Counted from the stretch's first letter, positions 35,456-44,151 are shown. The stretch: DNA of 64,000 bases from Elusimicrobiota bacterium (GCA_016234365.1 JACRER010000016.1:1-64000); one strand, 5' to 3'. Notes: generated by a model from the sequence alone, not told the origin. Program-made: numbers and translations.

Positions 35456-35478
35456 AAACAGCCCCCCTCTGCTAGGCT
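35450..35478 (+). promoter_or_regulatory. Promoter of the divergent secreted-protein gene
   Basis: TTGAAA, 17-bp spacer ending TCTGC, TAGGCT. The start would fall near 35485, leaving a leader of only about 13 nt before the ATG at 35498. Confidence 0.65.
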
Positions 35479-35497
35479 ATGAGGCAGGTACGAATTT

Positions 35498-36925
35498 ATG
35501 CGCCACTTATTACCCATCATCCTCATATCGTCCGCCCTTTCGTGGGCCGCGGCCGGCGAGCCCGCCAAGGTCCCGTGGGGCTCCGGGGTTTCAAAAGATT
35601 ACACGGTCTGGCGCTGGATAGAGGCTTTCACCGACGACGACGAGCGCGGCTGGGACGAACTGGGCGCCGAACAGCAGGCGGCCGACCTGGGCAAGGCGGT
35701 CCGCGCCTGCTCAAAGGCGCAGGCCAAACTTTCCGCCACGCGAGGGCAGACCGACGGCAAGGCCATACTGGCGGTCTCCGACGGGGACCTGGAGTACCTG
35801 GCCGTGTGCCGCAACGACGGAGAAGCCGCTTCGGCTTCGCTCCAGGAGACAAGGGACAGGCTGGCCGCCATCAAGGCCAGGGCAGACAAGGGCGTTTACA
35901 ACGAAGCGGATATGGCGTGGCTTAAAACGAAAGGGATAACTATGGAGTACAAGCCGCCTCCCGGGGCGGAAGACGCCAAAAAACTGGCGGACCGGGCCAA
36001 GAAGCAGGAAAAGACCGCCGCCGCCGTCAAGAAGAAGTACGACGGCATGAAGGACATGGACGAAGCGAAAGCCAAAAAGTTCTTCGACGGCGGCAAAGGC
36101 GGAACTTCGGACGCCGACAGCGCCGCGGTGAACCTCTCCGGGAAAAAATTCAAGGGGCAGGCCCTGAAAGCGGATACGAGGGATCCCAAGAAAAAACTCA
36201 CCTCCACCGCCCCTCCGGACATAAGCGGCAAACCCGGGCCGGTCCAGGAAGGAACTTTTGCGTGGAACGGGAAAAAGATATCGGCCGGTCAGCAGGCGCA
36301 GCTGGACAAGTGCCGCGCCCAAAAGTGCGAGCTAATGGATATGCTGCGGATAGTTGACCCGGACAAGCTCAAAGCGCCCCACAGCTATGCCAGCCCCGCG
36401 AACGCCAAAGAGATAGCCAGGATGGAGAAGGAATTCAAAAACCTTGCCGGCCGCGAGCTCACGTTCAACGACCTGCTGGCCCTGCGCTCGGATGCTCATG
36501 GCCCGGCCTCCGGCTACGAAAGCAACAACCTCGCCGCGCTGGAGCACAAATATTTCGTCAACGACCAGGTGAAGGACGCGCTTGCCAGGTGCCCCTCGAC
36601 CCCGGGCCTTTACCATGCGTGCTACCTGGCCACCCAGGCCATGCTGCGCGTGGCGGCGCCCACAGTGTACGAATACGGCAAATCCTACATGGCCAACGAG
36701 AAAAAGGCCGCCGCCGGCGACCCGTTCGCGGTCACCCAGCAGGTACTTACCCTCCCTATGCTGCCGGCTAACCTGGCGGTGAAGGGCCTGGTCATAGGGT
36801 CCAAGGACGGAGTCTCGATGGAGACCGTCAAAAAGACGTTCCGGCCTGCGGACGCCGGAAGCATAGGGTCCACCCCCTCCGGACAGAATATCCTGTGCGC
36901 GATGGGAGCGTTCTGCGGGGACTGA
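35498..36925 (+). CDS. Secreted helical protein of unknown family, divergent from the envelope cluster
   Basis: 475 aa with signal peptide MRHLLPIILISSALSWAAAG. Mature part: helical Asp/Glu/Ala-rich N-half with two Cys (RACSKA, AVCRND), a Lys-rich linker, and a more conserved-looking C-half with KCRAQKCELMDML, LTFNDLLALRSDAHG and paired Cys (ARCPSTPGLYHACYL, LCAMGAFC). No known domain. Even Cys count of eight suggests disulfides in the periplasm or outside. It shares a palindromic promoter region with member A and so probably belongs to the same system. A bidirectional terminator follows. Confidence 0.82.
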   Translation: MRHLLPIILISSALSWAAAGEPAKVPWGSGVSKDYTVWRWIEAFTDDDERGWDELGAEQQAADLGKAVRACSKAQAKLSATRGQTDGKAILAVSDGDLEYLAVCRNDGEAASASLQETRDRLAAIKARADKGVYNEADMAWLKTKGITMEYKPPPGAEDAKKLADRAKKQEKTAAAVKKKYDGMKDMDEAKAKKFFDGGKGGTSDADSAAVNLSGKKFKGQALKADTRDPKKKLTSTAPPDISGKPGPVQEGTFAWNGKKISAGQQAQLDKCRAQKCELMDMLRIVDPDKLKAPHSYASPANAKEIARMEKEFKNLAGRELTFNDLLALRSDAHGPASGYESNNLAALEHKYFVNDQVKDALARCPSTPGLYHACYLATQAMLRVAAPTVYEYGKSYMANEKKAAAGDPFAVTQQVLTLPMLPANLAVKGLVIGSKDGVSMETVKKTFRPADAGSIGSTPSGQNILCAMGAFCGD

Positions 36926-36944
36926 CAAAAATCCTCATAACATA

Positions 36945-36977
36945 AAAAAGCCCCGGCCTATCCAGCCGGGGCTTTTT
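36945..36977. terminator. Bidirectional terminator
   Basis: AAAAAGCCCCGGC / GCCGGGGCTTTTT with a 7-nt loop, between convergent genes 35498-36925 (+) and 36993-37481 (-); U-runs form on both strands. Confidence 0.93.
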
Positions 36978-36992
36978 GATCTGCAGCCAGTT

Positions 36993-37481
36993 TTAATTCC
37001 CTTTCTTATCAGCCTGTTTGCGCTCGCCGCGCTCCTGCCCGCGCTCGCCCTGGCGCTGCATGCGCTCTCCGCGTTTTTCCATGCGCTCGCCGCGGTTCTC
37101 TTTGCGCTCGGCGTTCTGCTCCAGTTTATCCGCGGCCTTTTCATTGCCTTTCTCGCGCTGCTTGTCGGCCTGCGTTTCCATTTTCGCGGCCTGGTCCTGC
37201 AGCTTCTCGCCCCGCTTCTCAACGGCCTCGCCGCGCTCTTCGCGCCGCTCACCGCGCTTCTCCTGGCGCTCGCCGCGTTTTTCCCGCATTTCCTTGCGGT
37301 GCTCGCGGCGCTTCTTCATCTCGCCCTTATCCTTCTCGCCACCCTGCTCCCGGGGCTGCTCTTTAGGCTGCACCTGCTGCTCGGCCGGTTTCTGCTCCGG
37401 CTGGGCAGCCGGCTGCTGGTTCTGGGCATAAACCGCGCCGGCAAAACCCGCCAGCAGCGCCGCGACTAATACTTTTTTCAT
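36993..37481 (-). CDS. Exported Arg-Gly-Glu repeat protein
   Basis: 162 aa, signal peptide MKKVLVAALLAGFAGAVYA. After a Gln/Pro/Glu-rich stretch nearly all residues are charged, with recurring EKRGER, RREERGE and MEKRGERM units about 7 residues apart, suggesting a long charged helix or coiled coil. No cysteine and no known family. GGGAGG precedes the start, 30 bp after fprA, so it probably belongs to the murC-like/fprA transcript. Periplasmic location is inferred from the signal peptide. Confidence 0.8.
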   Translation of the reverse strand: MKKVLVAALLAGFAGAVYAQNQQPAAQPEQKPAEQQVQPKEQPREQGGEKDKGEMKKRREHRKEMREKRGERQEKRGERREERGEAVEKRGEKLQDQAAKMETQADKQREKGNEKAADKLEQNAERKENRGERMEKRGERMQRQGERGQERGERKQADKKGN

Positions 37482-37511
37482 AATTCCCTCCCTGTTAGTT
37501 TACCGCAAATC

Positions 37512-38708
37512 TCAGGCCGAGCAGCCCTTGTTGCCGCAGGGCGGCAGGCCTTTGTGTTTCTCGGCTATCTGGGCGGCCAGCTCGTCTATCTGCCCCAGGT
37601 CGGCTTCCGTCGGCATGCCCTTAACGAGCACGGTCTTCAGAACCTCCGCCTTCAGGTTGGGGATGAGCCCGGCTATGGTCTCCGCGGCGCGGCCGCCCCA
37701 GCCGAAGGAGCCGATGACCGAAACGAATTTGGCCTTGGGCCGCAGCAGGTTGGCCAGGTGGGCGGCATAAACGGTTTTGGGATGCGGGCCGGTCAGCACG
37801 GTGGGCGTGCCTATCACTATGGTCGCCGCGTCCACCAGCGCCATGGCCACGCGTCCCTCGTCGAACTGGTCCAGGTTTATCTTTTCCGCGCAGACGCCGT
37901 GTTCCTGCAGGCGGCTCACCAGGCGGTTGACCAGCATGTAGGTGCTGCCGTGCATGGAGATGTAGGCCACCAGCGCTTTGCTTTTGGGCTCGCCCACGGC
38001 CCAGTCGCGGTAGATATCCATTATGAATTTCGTGTCGCAGTGCACCGGCCCGTGGCTGGGGCAGATGAACTCGATGTCGTACTTCGCCAGTTTCTCCAGG
38101 TGCGCCTTGATATTGGAGCGGAACGGCATCATGATCTCGGCGTAGTACCGCTTCATGGGCTCGTACACCACGGCAGGCTCCGAGAACAATTCCCCGGCCG
38201 CCAGGTGCGAGCCGAACAGATCGCAGGAGAAAAGCGTCTTATCCTCGCGCAGGTAGGTGCCCATGGTCTCGGGCCAGTGCACCCACGGCATATAAAGGAA
38301 TTCCAGCGTCTTGCCGCCCAGGGAAAGCGTTTCCCCGTCCTTGACCTCTATGAACTTGTCCGCCGGGAGGTGCAGGTGCGTCATCAGGAATTCTTTGCAC
38401 TTGGGGTTGGTGACCACCTTGGCCTGCGGGTACTTCTCCAGCACCAGCGGGATGGAGCCGGAGTGGTCCTGCTCGGCGTGGTGCGAGACCACGTAGTCTA
38501 TCTTCGGCTCGTTCCTGAGAAAGTCGAACAGGGTAGCGGACTTCTCCGGGTCGGCGGAATCCAGCAGCGCGGTCTTCTCCGAGCCTTTAACCAGGTAGGC
38601 GTTGTAACTGGTGCCTTCCGGCAGGGGAATAAGCGAATCGAAGAGATGCCTGTTGAAATGGTTTACGCGCAGGGAGAATACGCCGTCGGTGATCTTAACT
38701 GGTTTCAT
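37512..38708 (-). CDS. fprA: Flavodiiron protein (A-type, oxygen or nitric oxide reductase)
   Basis: Cytoplasmic enzyme reducing O2 to water (and/or NO) to protect anaerobic metabolism. 398 aa: metallo-beta-lactamase-like diiron domain with the HxExDH motif (SHHAEQDHSG), a conserved WPETMGTY, D and H ligands in FSCDLFGSH and CPSHGPV, then a flavodoxin domain from about 250 (ALVAYISMHGSTYMLV). No rubredoxin domain is fused. GGAGG stands before the ATG. A short Cys-bearing tail (CGNKGCSA) is unusual. Confidence 0.94.
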   Translation of the reverse strand: MKPVKITDGVFSLRVNHFNRHLFDSLIPLPEGTSYNAYLVKGSEKTALLDSADPEKSATLFDFLRNEPKIDYVVSHHAEQDHSGSIPLVLEKYPQAKVVTNPKCKEFLMTHLHLPADKFIEVKDGETLSLGGKTLEFLYMPWVHWPETMGTYLREDKTLFSCDLFGSHLAAGELFSEPAVVYEPMKRYYAEIMMPFRSNIKAHLEKLAKYDIEFICPSHGPVHCDTKFIMDIYRDWAVGEPKSKALVAYISMHGSTYMLVNRLVSRLQEHGVCAEKINLDQFDEGRVAMALVDAATIVIGTPTVLTGPHPKTVYAAHLANLLRPKAKFVSVIGSFGWGGRAAETIAGLIPNLKAEVLKTVLVKGMPTEADLGQIDELAAQIAEKHKGLPPCGNKGCSA

Positions 38709-38753
38709 GTCGCCTCCGATATGTGGCTATGGCTATATTTTATCAAAACGCCG

Positions 38754-40106
38754 TCAGGGCAGGGCGTCCAGCAGCTGCCGCGCAAAATCCGCCAGCGTGG
38801 CGTCGCGCGCGCCCAGCACCGCCACTATGTCGCCGGGGGCGGCGAGCCGGGCCAGGACGCCGGGGATTTCCGAGCGGTTCTCGTAAAAAGCCGTCTTATG
38901 GCCCTTTGCTGCCACCGCGTCGGCGATGTCTTTCGAGGAGATATTCTTGTTGACCGTGCCGCCGGCGTAATAGATCTCCGGCATCAGCAGCATATCGTTG
39001 TCCGCCAGGCCGGCGGCGAAACTCTCTATCAGTTCGTTTTTCAGCAGGCGCGTAGGGGCAAAGCCGTGCGGCTGGTATACCACCAGCAGCCGGCGGCCGG
39101 GCGCCTGGTGCAGGGCCTTGAGCACGGCGGCTATCTTGGCCGGGTTGTGGGCGTAATCGTCCACCACCGTAACGCCCTTCTTCTCCCCCACCAGCACAAA
39201 GCGCCGCTCTACCCCGCGGAAGCCGGCCAGCCCCGCGGCGGCGGCGGAGAGTTTTACGCCGTAAGCGGCGCCGGCGGCGCAGGCGGCCAGCGCGTTCTCT
39301 ATATTGTAAAGTCCCGGCGCAGGCAGGCGGAACGGCACGCCGTTAACTTTAAATTCGGAAGAAAAAGGTCCGGCTTTTATCTCCGTCACTTTCCAGTTCC
39401 CGGCGTCAAAGCCAAAAAGTTCCGCCCCCGGCAGCAGTTCCCTGGCGGGTTTGTCGTCAGCGTTCACCAGCGTCCGGCCGCAGTTGCCGGCGAATTCCCG
39501 GAAGATCTTGTTAAGTTCGGTCACTTCCTTGTGGTCTTTGCTGATGTTCAGAAGCACGCCGGTTTTGGCCTTGTAGCGGACAATGGTCCCGTCGGATTCG
39601 TCGGCTTCTACCACCAGCACCTTACCCTTGCCGCGCCAGGCGTTGCCTATCAGGCCGCGCTCCTTAAGCGCGCCCAGCGCGCCGCCGGTAATTATGGAAG
39701 GCGAAAGCCCCCCGGCCTCGAGCACGGCGAAGGCCATGGCGGCCGCGGTGGACTTGCCGCTGGTGCCGGCCACGGCTATGGTGTCGAAGGAATTGACGTA
39801 GGAAGCCAGCAGTTCCGAACGGTGGCTTATCTTTACGCCGCCGGCTTTAGCGGCTACGACTTCGGGGTTGGTGTCCTCTATGGCGGTGGAAAGGGCGAGT
39901 TCGGCGGTTTGGGCGGTAATGCCGGAACCGTCCTGGGGAAATATCTTCACGCCGAGTTTCTCAAGAGCGGCCTTCACGCCCAGGTTGCGGCCCCTGTCAA
40001 AGTCCCTGTCGGAGCCGCTGACCGGGCGCCCCTCCATGGCCGCCACCTGCGCCAGCGCGCTCATGCCCACGCCGCCGATACCCGAAAAATGGATGGTATT
40101 TTTCAC
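38754..40106 (-). CDS. Mur ligase of the MurC/Mpl type
   Basis: 450 aa, GTG start. MurC-type N-terminus (IHFSGIGGVGMSALAQVAA), P-loop VAGTSGKSTAAAMAF, ADESDGT and DHKEV motifs, and DDYAHNPAKIAAVL. The usual GTHGKT loop is GTSGKS here. MurC adds L-Ala to UDP-MurNAc; Mpl recycles tripeptide. I cannot tell these apart from sequence. It lies outside any division-and-cell-wall cluster, beside a flavodiiron gene, so it may be a second copy or a divergent ligase with another acid substrate. Confidence 0.82.
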   Translation of the reverse strand: MKNTIHFSGIGGVGMSALAQVAAMEGRPVSGSDRDFDRGRNLGVKAALEKLGVKIFPQDGSGITAQTAELALSTAIEDTNPEVVAAKAGGVKISHRSELLASYVNSFDTIAVAGTSGKSTAAAMAFAVLEAGGLSPSIITGGALGALKERGLIGNAWRGKGKVLVVEADESDGTIVRYKAKTGVLLNISKDHKEVTELNKIFREFAGNCGRTLVNADDKPARELLPGAELFGFDAGNWKVTEIKAGPFSSEFKVNGVPFRLPAPGLYNIENALAACAAGAAYGVKLSAAAAGLAGFRGVERRFVLVGEKKGVTVVDDYAHNPAKIAAVLKALHQAPGRRLLVVYQPHGFAPTRLLKNELIESFAAGLADNDMLLMPEIYYAGGTVNKNISSKDIADAVAAKGHKTAFYENRSEIPGVLARLAAPGDIVAVLGARDATLADFARQLLDALP

Positions 40107-40173
40107 GCTTATTATTATTCATTAATTGGAGGGCAGGGGCAAGTTCGACCTGATTTTTTGTAATATAAGTACG

Positions 40174-40377
40174 ATGGACTGCAAGAACGGCGCCAATCTG
40201 GAGGCTTGCACCTGCACTTACGAGTCGTGCCCCCGCAAAGGCTCCTGTTGCGACTGCGTAGACTACCACCGGCGCAACGGGGAACTGCCCGGCTGCTACT
40301 TCCCCCCGGAAGCCGAACGCACCTACGACCGCTCCTTCGCTAATTTCGCGCGCGCCACAAAAAAGGAACTGACATGA
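40174..40377 (+). CDS. Small Cys-rich DUF6485-type protein
   Basis: 67 aa, shorter than the track form because the ATG at 40174 (MDCKNGANLEAC) starts the conserved part. Seven Cys, with CTCTYESCPRKGSCCDCV, YHRRNGELPGCYF and a tyrosine-aspartate RTYDRS end, matching the DUF6485 family as I know it; probably a metal-binding or redox small protein of unknown function. No Shine-Dalgarno; a TAATAT-like box is 7 nt upstream, which suggests a leaderless message. Its stop overlaps the ridA start (ATGA). Confidence 0.8.
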   Translation: MDCKNGANLEACTCTYESCPRKGSCCDCVDYHRRNGELPGCYFPPEAERTYDRSFANFARATKKELT

Positions 40378-40751
40378 AAAAAATAATTTCCACCAAGAAC
40401 GCCCCCGCCGCCATAGGCCCGTACTCCCAGGCCACGGAAGCCAACGGCTTCATCTTCATCTCCGGCCAGCTGCCGGTGGACCCGGCCACAGCCGCCATGG
40501 CGCCCGCCGATATCCGCGCCCAGACCGAAGCGGTGCTCAAGAATTTGGAAGCCATCCTGGTCTCCGAAGGCCTGACGCTCGCTAATGTCCTGAAGACCAC
40601 CGTCTTCATGACCGACCTGGGCCAGTTCGGCCAGATGAACGAGGTTTACGGCAGGTTCTTCCCGGCCAATCCCCCCGCCCGAGCCACCATAGAAGTCAAG
40701 GCGCTGCCCAAGGCCGCGCTGGTGGAGATAGAAGCCGTGGCCGCCAGGTAA
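40374..40751 (+). CDS. ridA: RidA-family enamine/imine deaminase
   Basis: 125 aa trimeric protein that hydrolyses reactive 2-aminoacrylate and related enamines. Shows the N-terminal GPYSQA block, GQLPVDP, and the substrate-binding Arg region of PARATIEVKALPKAALVEIEAVA. Translationally coupled to the DUF6485 gene and followed after 3 bp by malQ. Confidence 0.96.
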   Translation: MKKIISTKNAPAAIGPYSQATEANGFIFISGQLPVDPATAAMAPADIRAQTEAVLKNLEAILVSEGLTLANVLKTTVFMTDLGQFGQMNEVYGRFFPANPPARATIEVKALPKAALVEIEAVAAR

Positions 40752-40754
40752 CCC

Positions 40755-42314
40755 ATGCACCCGCTGTTAGAACGAAAACACACCGGCACGCTGTTCCCCC
40801 TGTTCTCCATGCGTTCCAAGAAGGACTGGGGCATAGGCGATACTTCCGCCATGGCGCTCTGGTTCAACGCGCTGAAGGCGCTGAACATAGACCTGCTGCA
40901 GGTGCTGCCCATTAACGAGATGCCCCCCGGCGTCTCCTGCCCCTACACCGCCCTCTCCGCTTTCGCGCTGGACCCCATTTACATAGCCGTAGAAGACATC
41001 CCCGAGCTTAAAGATTTCCCCGAGCTCCTGGAAGAGCTGAACTCCCGCAGGTTCCAGGCGGGCCTCAAGCAGCTGCGCATCTCCAAGACGGTCATGTACA
41101 ACGAGGCGCGCCACCTGAAGTTCTCCACGCTGTGGAAGATCTACACCGCCTTCCACCAGCGCCACGTCCTCAAGGATTCCCCGCTCGCCGGAGAATTCCG
41201 CGCCTTCTGCCAGGCCAACGCCGGCTGGCTGGAGGATTACGCCGCTTTCCGCCGTCTTAAGGACACTCACAACTGGACCTCCTGGACCCATTGGGAAGGG
41301 CCGCTCAAGACCCGCGACCCGCAGGCGCTCAAAGAACTGCACGGCCGCGAGGAGCTGCAGGTGCTGTTCTTCAAGTACCTGCAGTGGACCATCCACCGCC
41401 AGTGGACCGCCGCCAAGGCGCGCGCGGGAAAACTCGGCATCAGCCTGCTGGGCGACCTGCCGTTCATGGTGAACCAGGAAAGCTCCGACGTCTGGGCCCG
41501 CCAGGGCGAGTTCGACATCGACAGCGAAATAGGCGCCCCGCCGGACGCGTTCAGCGATACCGGCCAGCGCTGGGGGCTGCCGGCTTATAACTGGAGCGCG
41601 GTGGAGAACAACAATTTCGACTGGTGGCGCTCCAAGGTAAAGAAAGCCTCCGAGTTCTACGACCTGTTCCGCATCGACCACATGGTGGGCTTCTTCCGCA
41701 CCTGGGTCATACCGCGCGACGCGGCCAGGAAACCCGATTTCGACATCACGGACGCGCCGGGCCAGCGCGCGCGCGGGCGCCGCTTTTTACAGGCGGTCGC
41801 CGGGGCCAGCCCCATGCTGCCGGTGGCCGAGGACCTGGGCCTCATCCCGCCTTACGTCGGGGAAGTGCTGCGCGAGCTCAACGTCCCCGGCTACAAGGTG
41901 ATGCGCTGGGAAAAGAACAAGGACGGCGACTACACGGACCCGGCCACCTACCACCCGGTCTCGCTGGCCACTTCCTCCACGCACGACAACGAGCCTCTGG
42001 CCGACTGGTGGGACACGGTGGACCACGCGGAGAAAAAACTTTTCTGGAAGCTGGTCTCCGGGGAGACCGGCAAGCCGCCCCTGTTCTCCAAAGCCAGGGA
42101 AAAGGCGCTGGGCAAACTGCTGGGCGCCGGTTCGCGCATAGTCATCCTGCCCATCCAGGACATCTTCGGTTCCAGGGAACGGGTGAACACCCCCGGCACG
42201 CTGGGCGACCACAACTGGACCTACCGGTTCCCCACCGCCGCCGAGGATTTCCTTAAGAAGCACGCCGACACGGCGGAGTCCTTCTCCGCCCTGGTAAGGG
42301 AGCACCGCAAATGA
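40755..42314 (+). CDS. malQ: 4-alpha-glucanotransferase (amylomaltase)
   Basis: GH77 enzyme moving maltodextrin units, 519 aa. Conserved features: GIGDTSAMALWF, LQVLPINE, KARAGKLGISLLGDLPFMV, nucleophile segment FRIDHMVGFFRTW, acid/base region LPVAEDLGLIPP and stabiliser TSTHDNEPL. Overlaps the start of the next gene by 4 bp. Neighbouring TRAP genes do not indicate the substrate; with maltodextrin metabolism the link is unclear. Confidence 0.96.
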   Translation: MHPLLERKHTGTLFPLFSMRSKKDWGIGDTSAMALWFNALKALNIDLLQVLPINEMPPGVSCPYTALSAFALDPIYIAVEDIPELKDFPELLEELNSRRFQAGLKQLRISKTVMYNEARHLKFSTLWKIYTAFHQRHVLKDSPLAGEFRAFCQANAGWLEDYAAFRRLKDTHNWTSWTHWEGPLKTRDPQALKELHGREELQVLFFKYLQWTIHRQWTAAKARAGKLGISLLGDLPFMVNQESSDVWARQGEFDIDSEIGAPPDAFSDTGQRWGLPAYNWSAVENNNFDWWRSKVKKASEFYDLFRIDHMVGFFRTWVIPRDAARKPDFDITDAPGQRARGRRFLQAVAGASPMLPVAEDLGLIPPYVGEVLRELNVPGYKVMRWEKNKDGDYTDPATYHPVSLATSSTHDNEPLADWWDTVDHAEKKLFWKLVSGETGKPPLFSKAREKALGKLLGAGSRIVILPIQDIFGSRERVNTPGTLGDHNWTYRFPTAAEDFLKKHADTAESFSALVREHRK

Positions 42315-43117
42315 AGAAACTCCTGCTGCCGCTTTTAGCCGCCGGGCTGGGCGCCTGCTCGCTCAACCACACCGCCGCGCGCGTCACTTCCGGCGTGATA
42401 GACAAGGGGCTGCCCGCCGTATTCAGCCAGTCGGACCCGCAGTACGTCAGGGAGGCCCTGCCGGCCAACCTGCAGCTCATGGAGATCCTGCTTAAGAGCG
42501 ACCCGCAGAATAAAAAAATGCTGGTCAACGCCGCGCAGGGCTTCTGCGGTTACGCTCTGCTCTACCTGGAGGACGAGGACACCGCCCGCGCTTCCGCTTT
42601 CTACGCCAAAGGCGAGGCCTATTCCGCGCGCGCGCTCAAAGGCCTGACGCCGGACAAGGCGCGCAAGGCCGACGTGCCGCCGCTGTTCTGGAACACTTTC
42701 TGCAAGGCCCTCTACATCAACATAAACCGCGACAAGCCGGAGGCCGTGGCCGAACTGCCCGGCATAGAACCGGCCGCGCAGCGCCTGCTGGCGCTGGACC
42801 CGGCCTATTACTACAACGGCGCGCAGGCCGTTATGGGCGCCTACTATTCCATCCGCCCGCGCATTTTCGGCGGCGACCCGGACAAGGCCAAGGCTTATTT
42901 CGAGGCCGCACTCAAAGGCGCCGGAGAGAATTTTTTGCTCAACCGGTTCATGTACGCCAAGATGGCCGCCGTGGCGGCGCAGGACCCGGAACTTTTCGAA
43001 CGCCTGCTGAACTCGGTGCTCGAGGCCCCCGCCGTGGACGGCGAAACGCGCCTGCCCGACGAAGTGGCCAAGCTGAAAGCCAAGAAACTGCTGGAGAAAA
43101 AAGATGACCTCTTCTAA
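42311..43117 (+). CDS. TRAP transporter T-component lipoprotein
   Basis: 268 aa, TatT family: a TPR-like helical lipoprotein that pairs with a TRAP binding protein, first described in spirochaetes. Signal peptide with lipobox LGAC (residue about 16). Internal features GFCGYALLYLEDEDTARASAFYAKG and FGGDPDKAKAYFEAALKGAG fit a TPR stack. It overlaps the malQ stop and the dctP start (14 bp), so translation is coupled. Confidence 0.88.
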   Translation: MKKLLLPLLAAGLGACSLNHTAARVTSGVIDKGLPAVFSQSDPQYVREALPANLQLMEILLKSDPQNKKMLVNAAQGFCGYALLYLEDEDTARASAFYAKGEAYSARALKGLTPDKARKADVPPLFWNTFCKALYININRDKPEAVAELPGIEPAAQRLLALDPAYYYNGAQAVMGAYYSIRPRIFGGDPDKAKAYFEAALKGAGENFLLNRFMYAKMAAVAAQDPELFERLLNSVLEAPAVDGETRLPDEVAKLKAKKLLEKKDDLF

Positions 43118-44129
43118 ACTGCTGTCCGCCGCCCTGCTCGCCGCCATCCTGGCCCTGCCTCTCAGGGCGCAGGACCCCGCCCCCGCCGGCGGCGCCATGG
43201 TAAAGTTCGCCACGCTGGCTCCGGACGGCTCCACCTGGATGAAGGCCATGAAGCAGTTCACCGACGAGACCACCGCCAAGACCGCCGGCCGCGTCAAATT
43301 CAAGATCTACGCCGGCGGCGTGTCCGGGGACGAGAAGGACGTGGTGCGCAAGATCCGCCTGGGCCAGCTGCAGGCCGGCGGGTTCACCGGGGTGGGCATA
43401 GGCGAGATCGCCCCCGAGGCGCGCCTGCTGGACACCCCGTTCCTTTTCAAGAACGCCAAAGAGATAGACCACGTCTACAAGACCTTCGACGCCGACTTCC
43501 GCAGGATCTTCGAGAACCGGGGCTACGTGCTGCTGGGCTGGGCGGAGGTGGGCAACGTCAACATCTTCTCCACCACGCCGGTCACCAAACCCGAGGACCT
43601 GCGCAACGTGAAGATGTGGATCTGGGAAGGCGACCCCATAGCGGAGGCCACCTTCGCCGCGCTCAACATCAAACCCATCCCGCTCTCCATCACCGACGTG
43701 ATGACCTCGCTGCAGACCGGTATGATCAACGGCGTCTACGGTTCCCCCCTCTCGGTGATAGCGCTGCAGTGGTTCGCCCGCATGAAGTACGTTTTCGCGC
43801 TGCCGCTCACCAACGCCTCCGGCGCCGTGGTGATCTCCAAAAAGACCTTCGACTCGCTGTCGAAGGAGGACCAGAAGACCATGCTGGCGCTGGGCGACAA
43901 GTATTTCCGCGCGCTTACGCTTGCCAGCCGCAAAGAGAACGAGCAGTCCGTGGGCGTGCTCAAAAGCAAAGGCCTGACCTTTACCGAGCCGGCCACCGCG
44001 GCCGTGGCGGCCGAGCTGGAGAAGGCCGGCAACTCCGCCCGCCAGGCCCTGGTGGGCAAGCTCTACTCCAGGGAACTGCTGGACAAGGTCGAGGGCGCGC
44101 TTAAGGCCTTCCGCAGCGCCAAGAAGTAG
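43104..44129 (+). CDS. dctP: TRAP transporter substrate-binding protein (DctP-type)
   Basis: 341 aa periplasmic binding protein with signal peptide ending about LRAQD. Shows FATLAPDGSTWMKAMKQF, FKIYAGGVSGDEKDVVRKIRLGQLQAG, the ligand-carboxylate-binding region (DLRNVKMWIWEGDPIA) and SPLSVIALQWF. Substrate unknown. The cognate membrane genes dctQ and dctM are 9 kb away on the same strand. Ends at a strong terminator. Confidence 0.92.
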   Translation: MTSSKLLSAALLAAILALPLRAQDPAPAGGAMVKFATLAPDGSTWMKAMKQFTDETTAKTAGRVKFKIYAGGVSGDEKDVVRKIRLGQLQAGGFTGVGIGEIAPEARLLDTPFLFKNAKEIDHVYKTFDADFRRIFENRGYVLLGWAEVGNVNIFSTTPVTKPEDLRNVKMWIWEGDPIAEATFAALNIKPIPLSITDVMTSLQTGMINGVYGSPLSVIALQWFARMKYVFALPLTNASGAVVISKKTFDSLSKEDQKTMLALGDKYFRALTLASRKENEQSVGVLKSKGLTFTEPATAAVAAELEKAGNSARQALVGKLYSRELLDKVEGALKAFRSAKK

Positions 44130-44151
44130 TTATCTTATCCCCGGGAATTAC

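Noticed and set aside
36993-37481. CRISPR or DNA satellite repeat
   Set aside because: Periodicity comes from codons for RGER units; no constant repeats with unique spacers.
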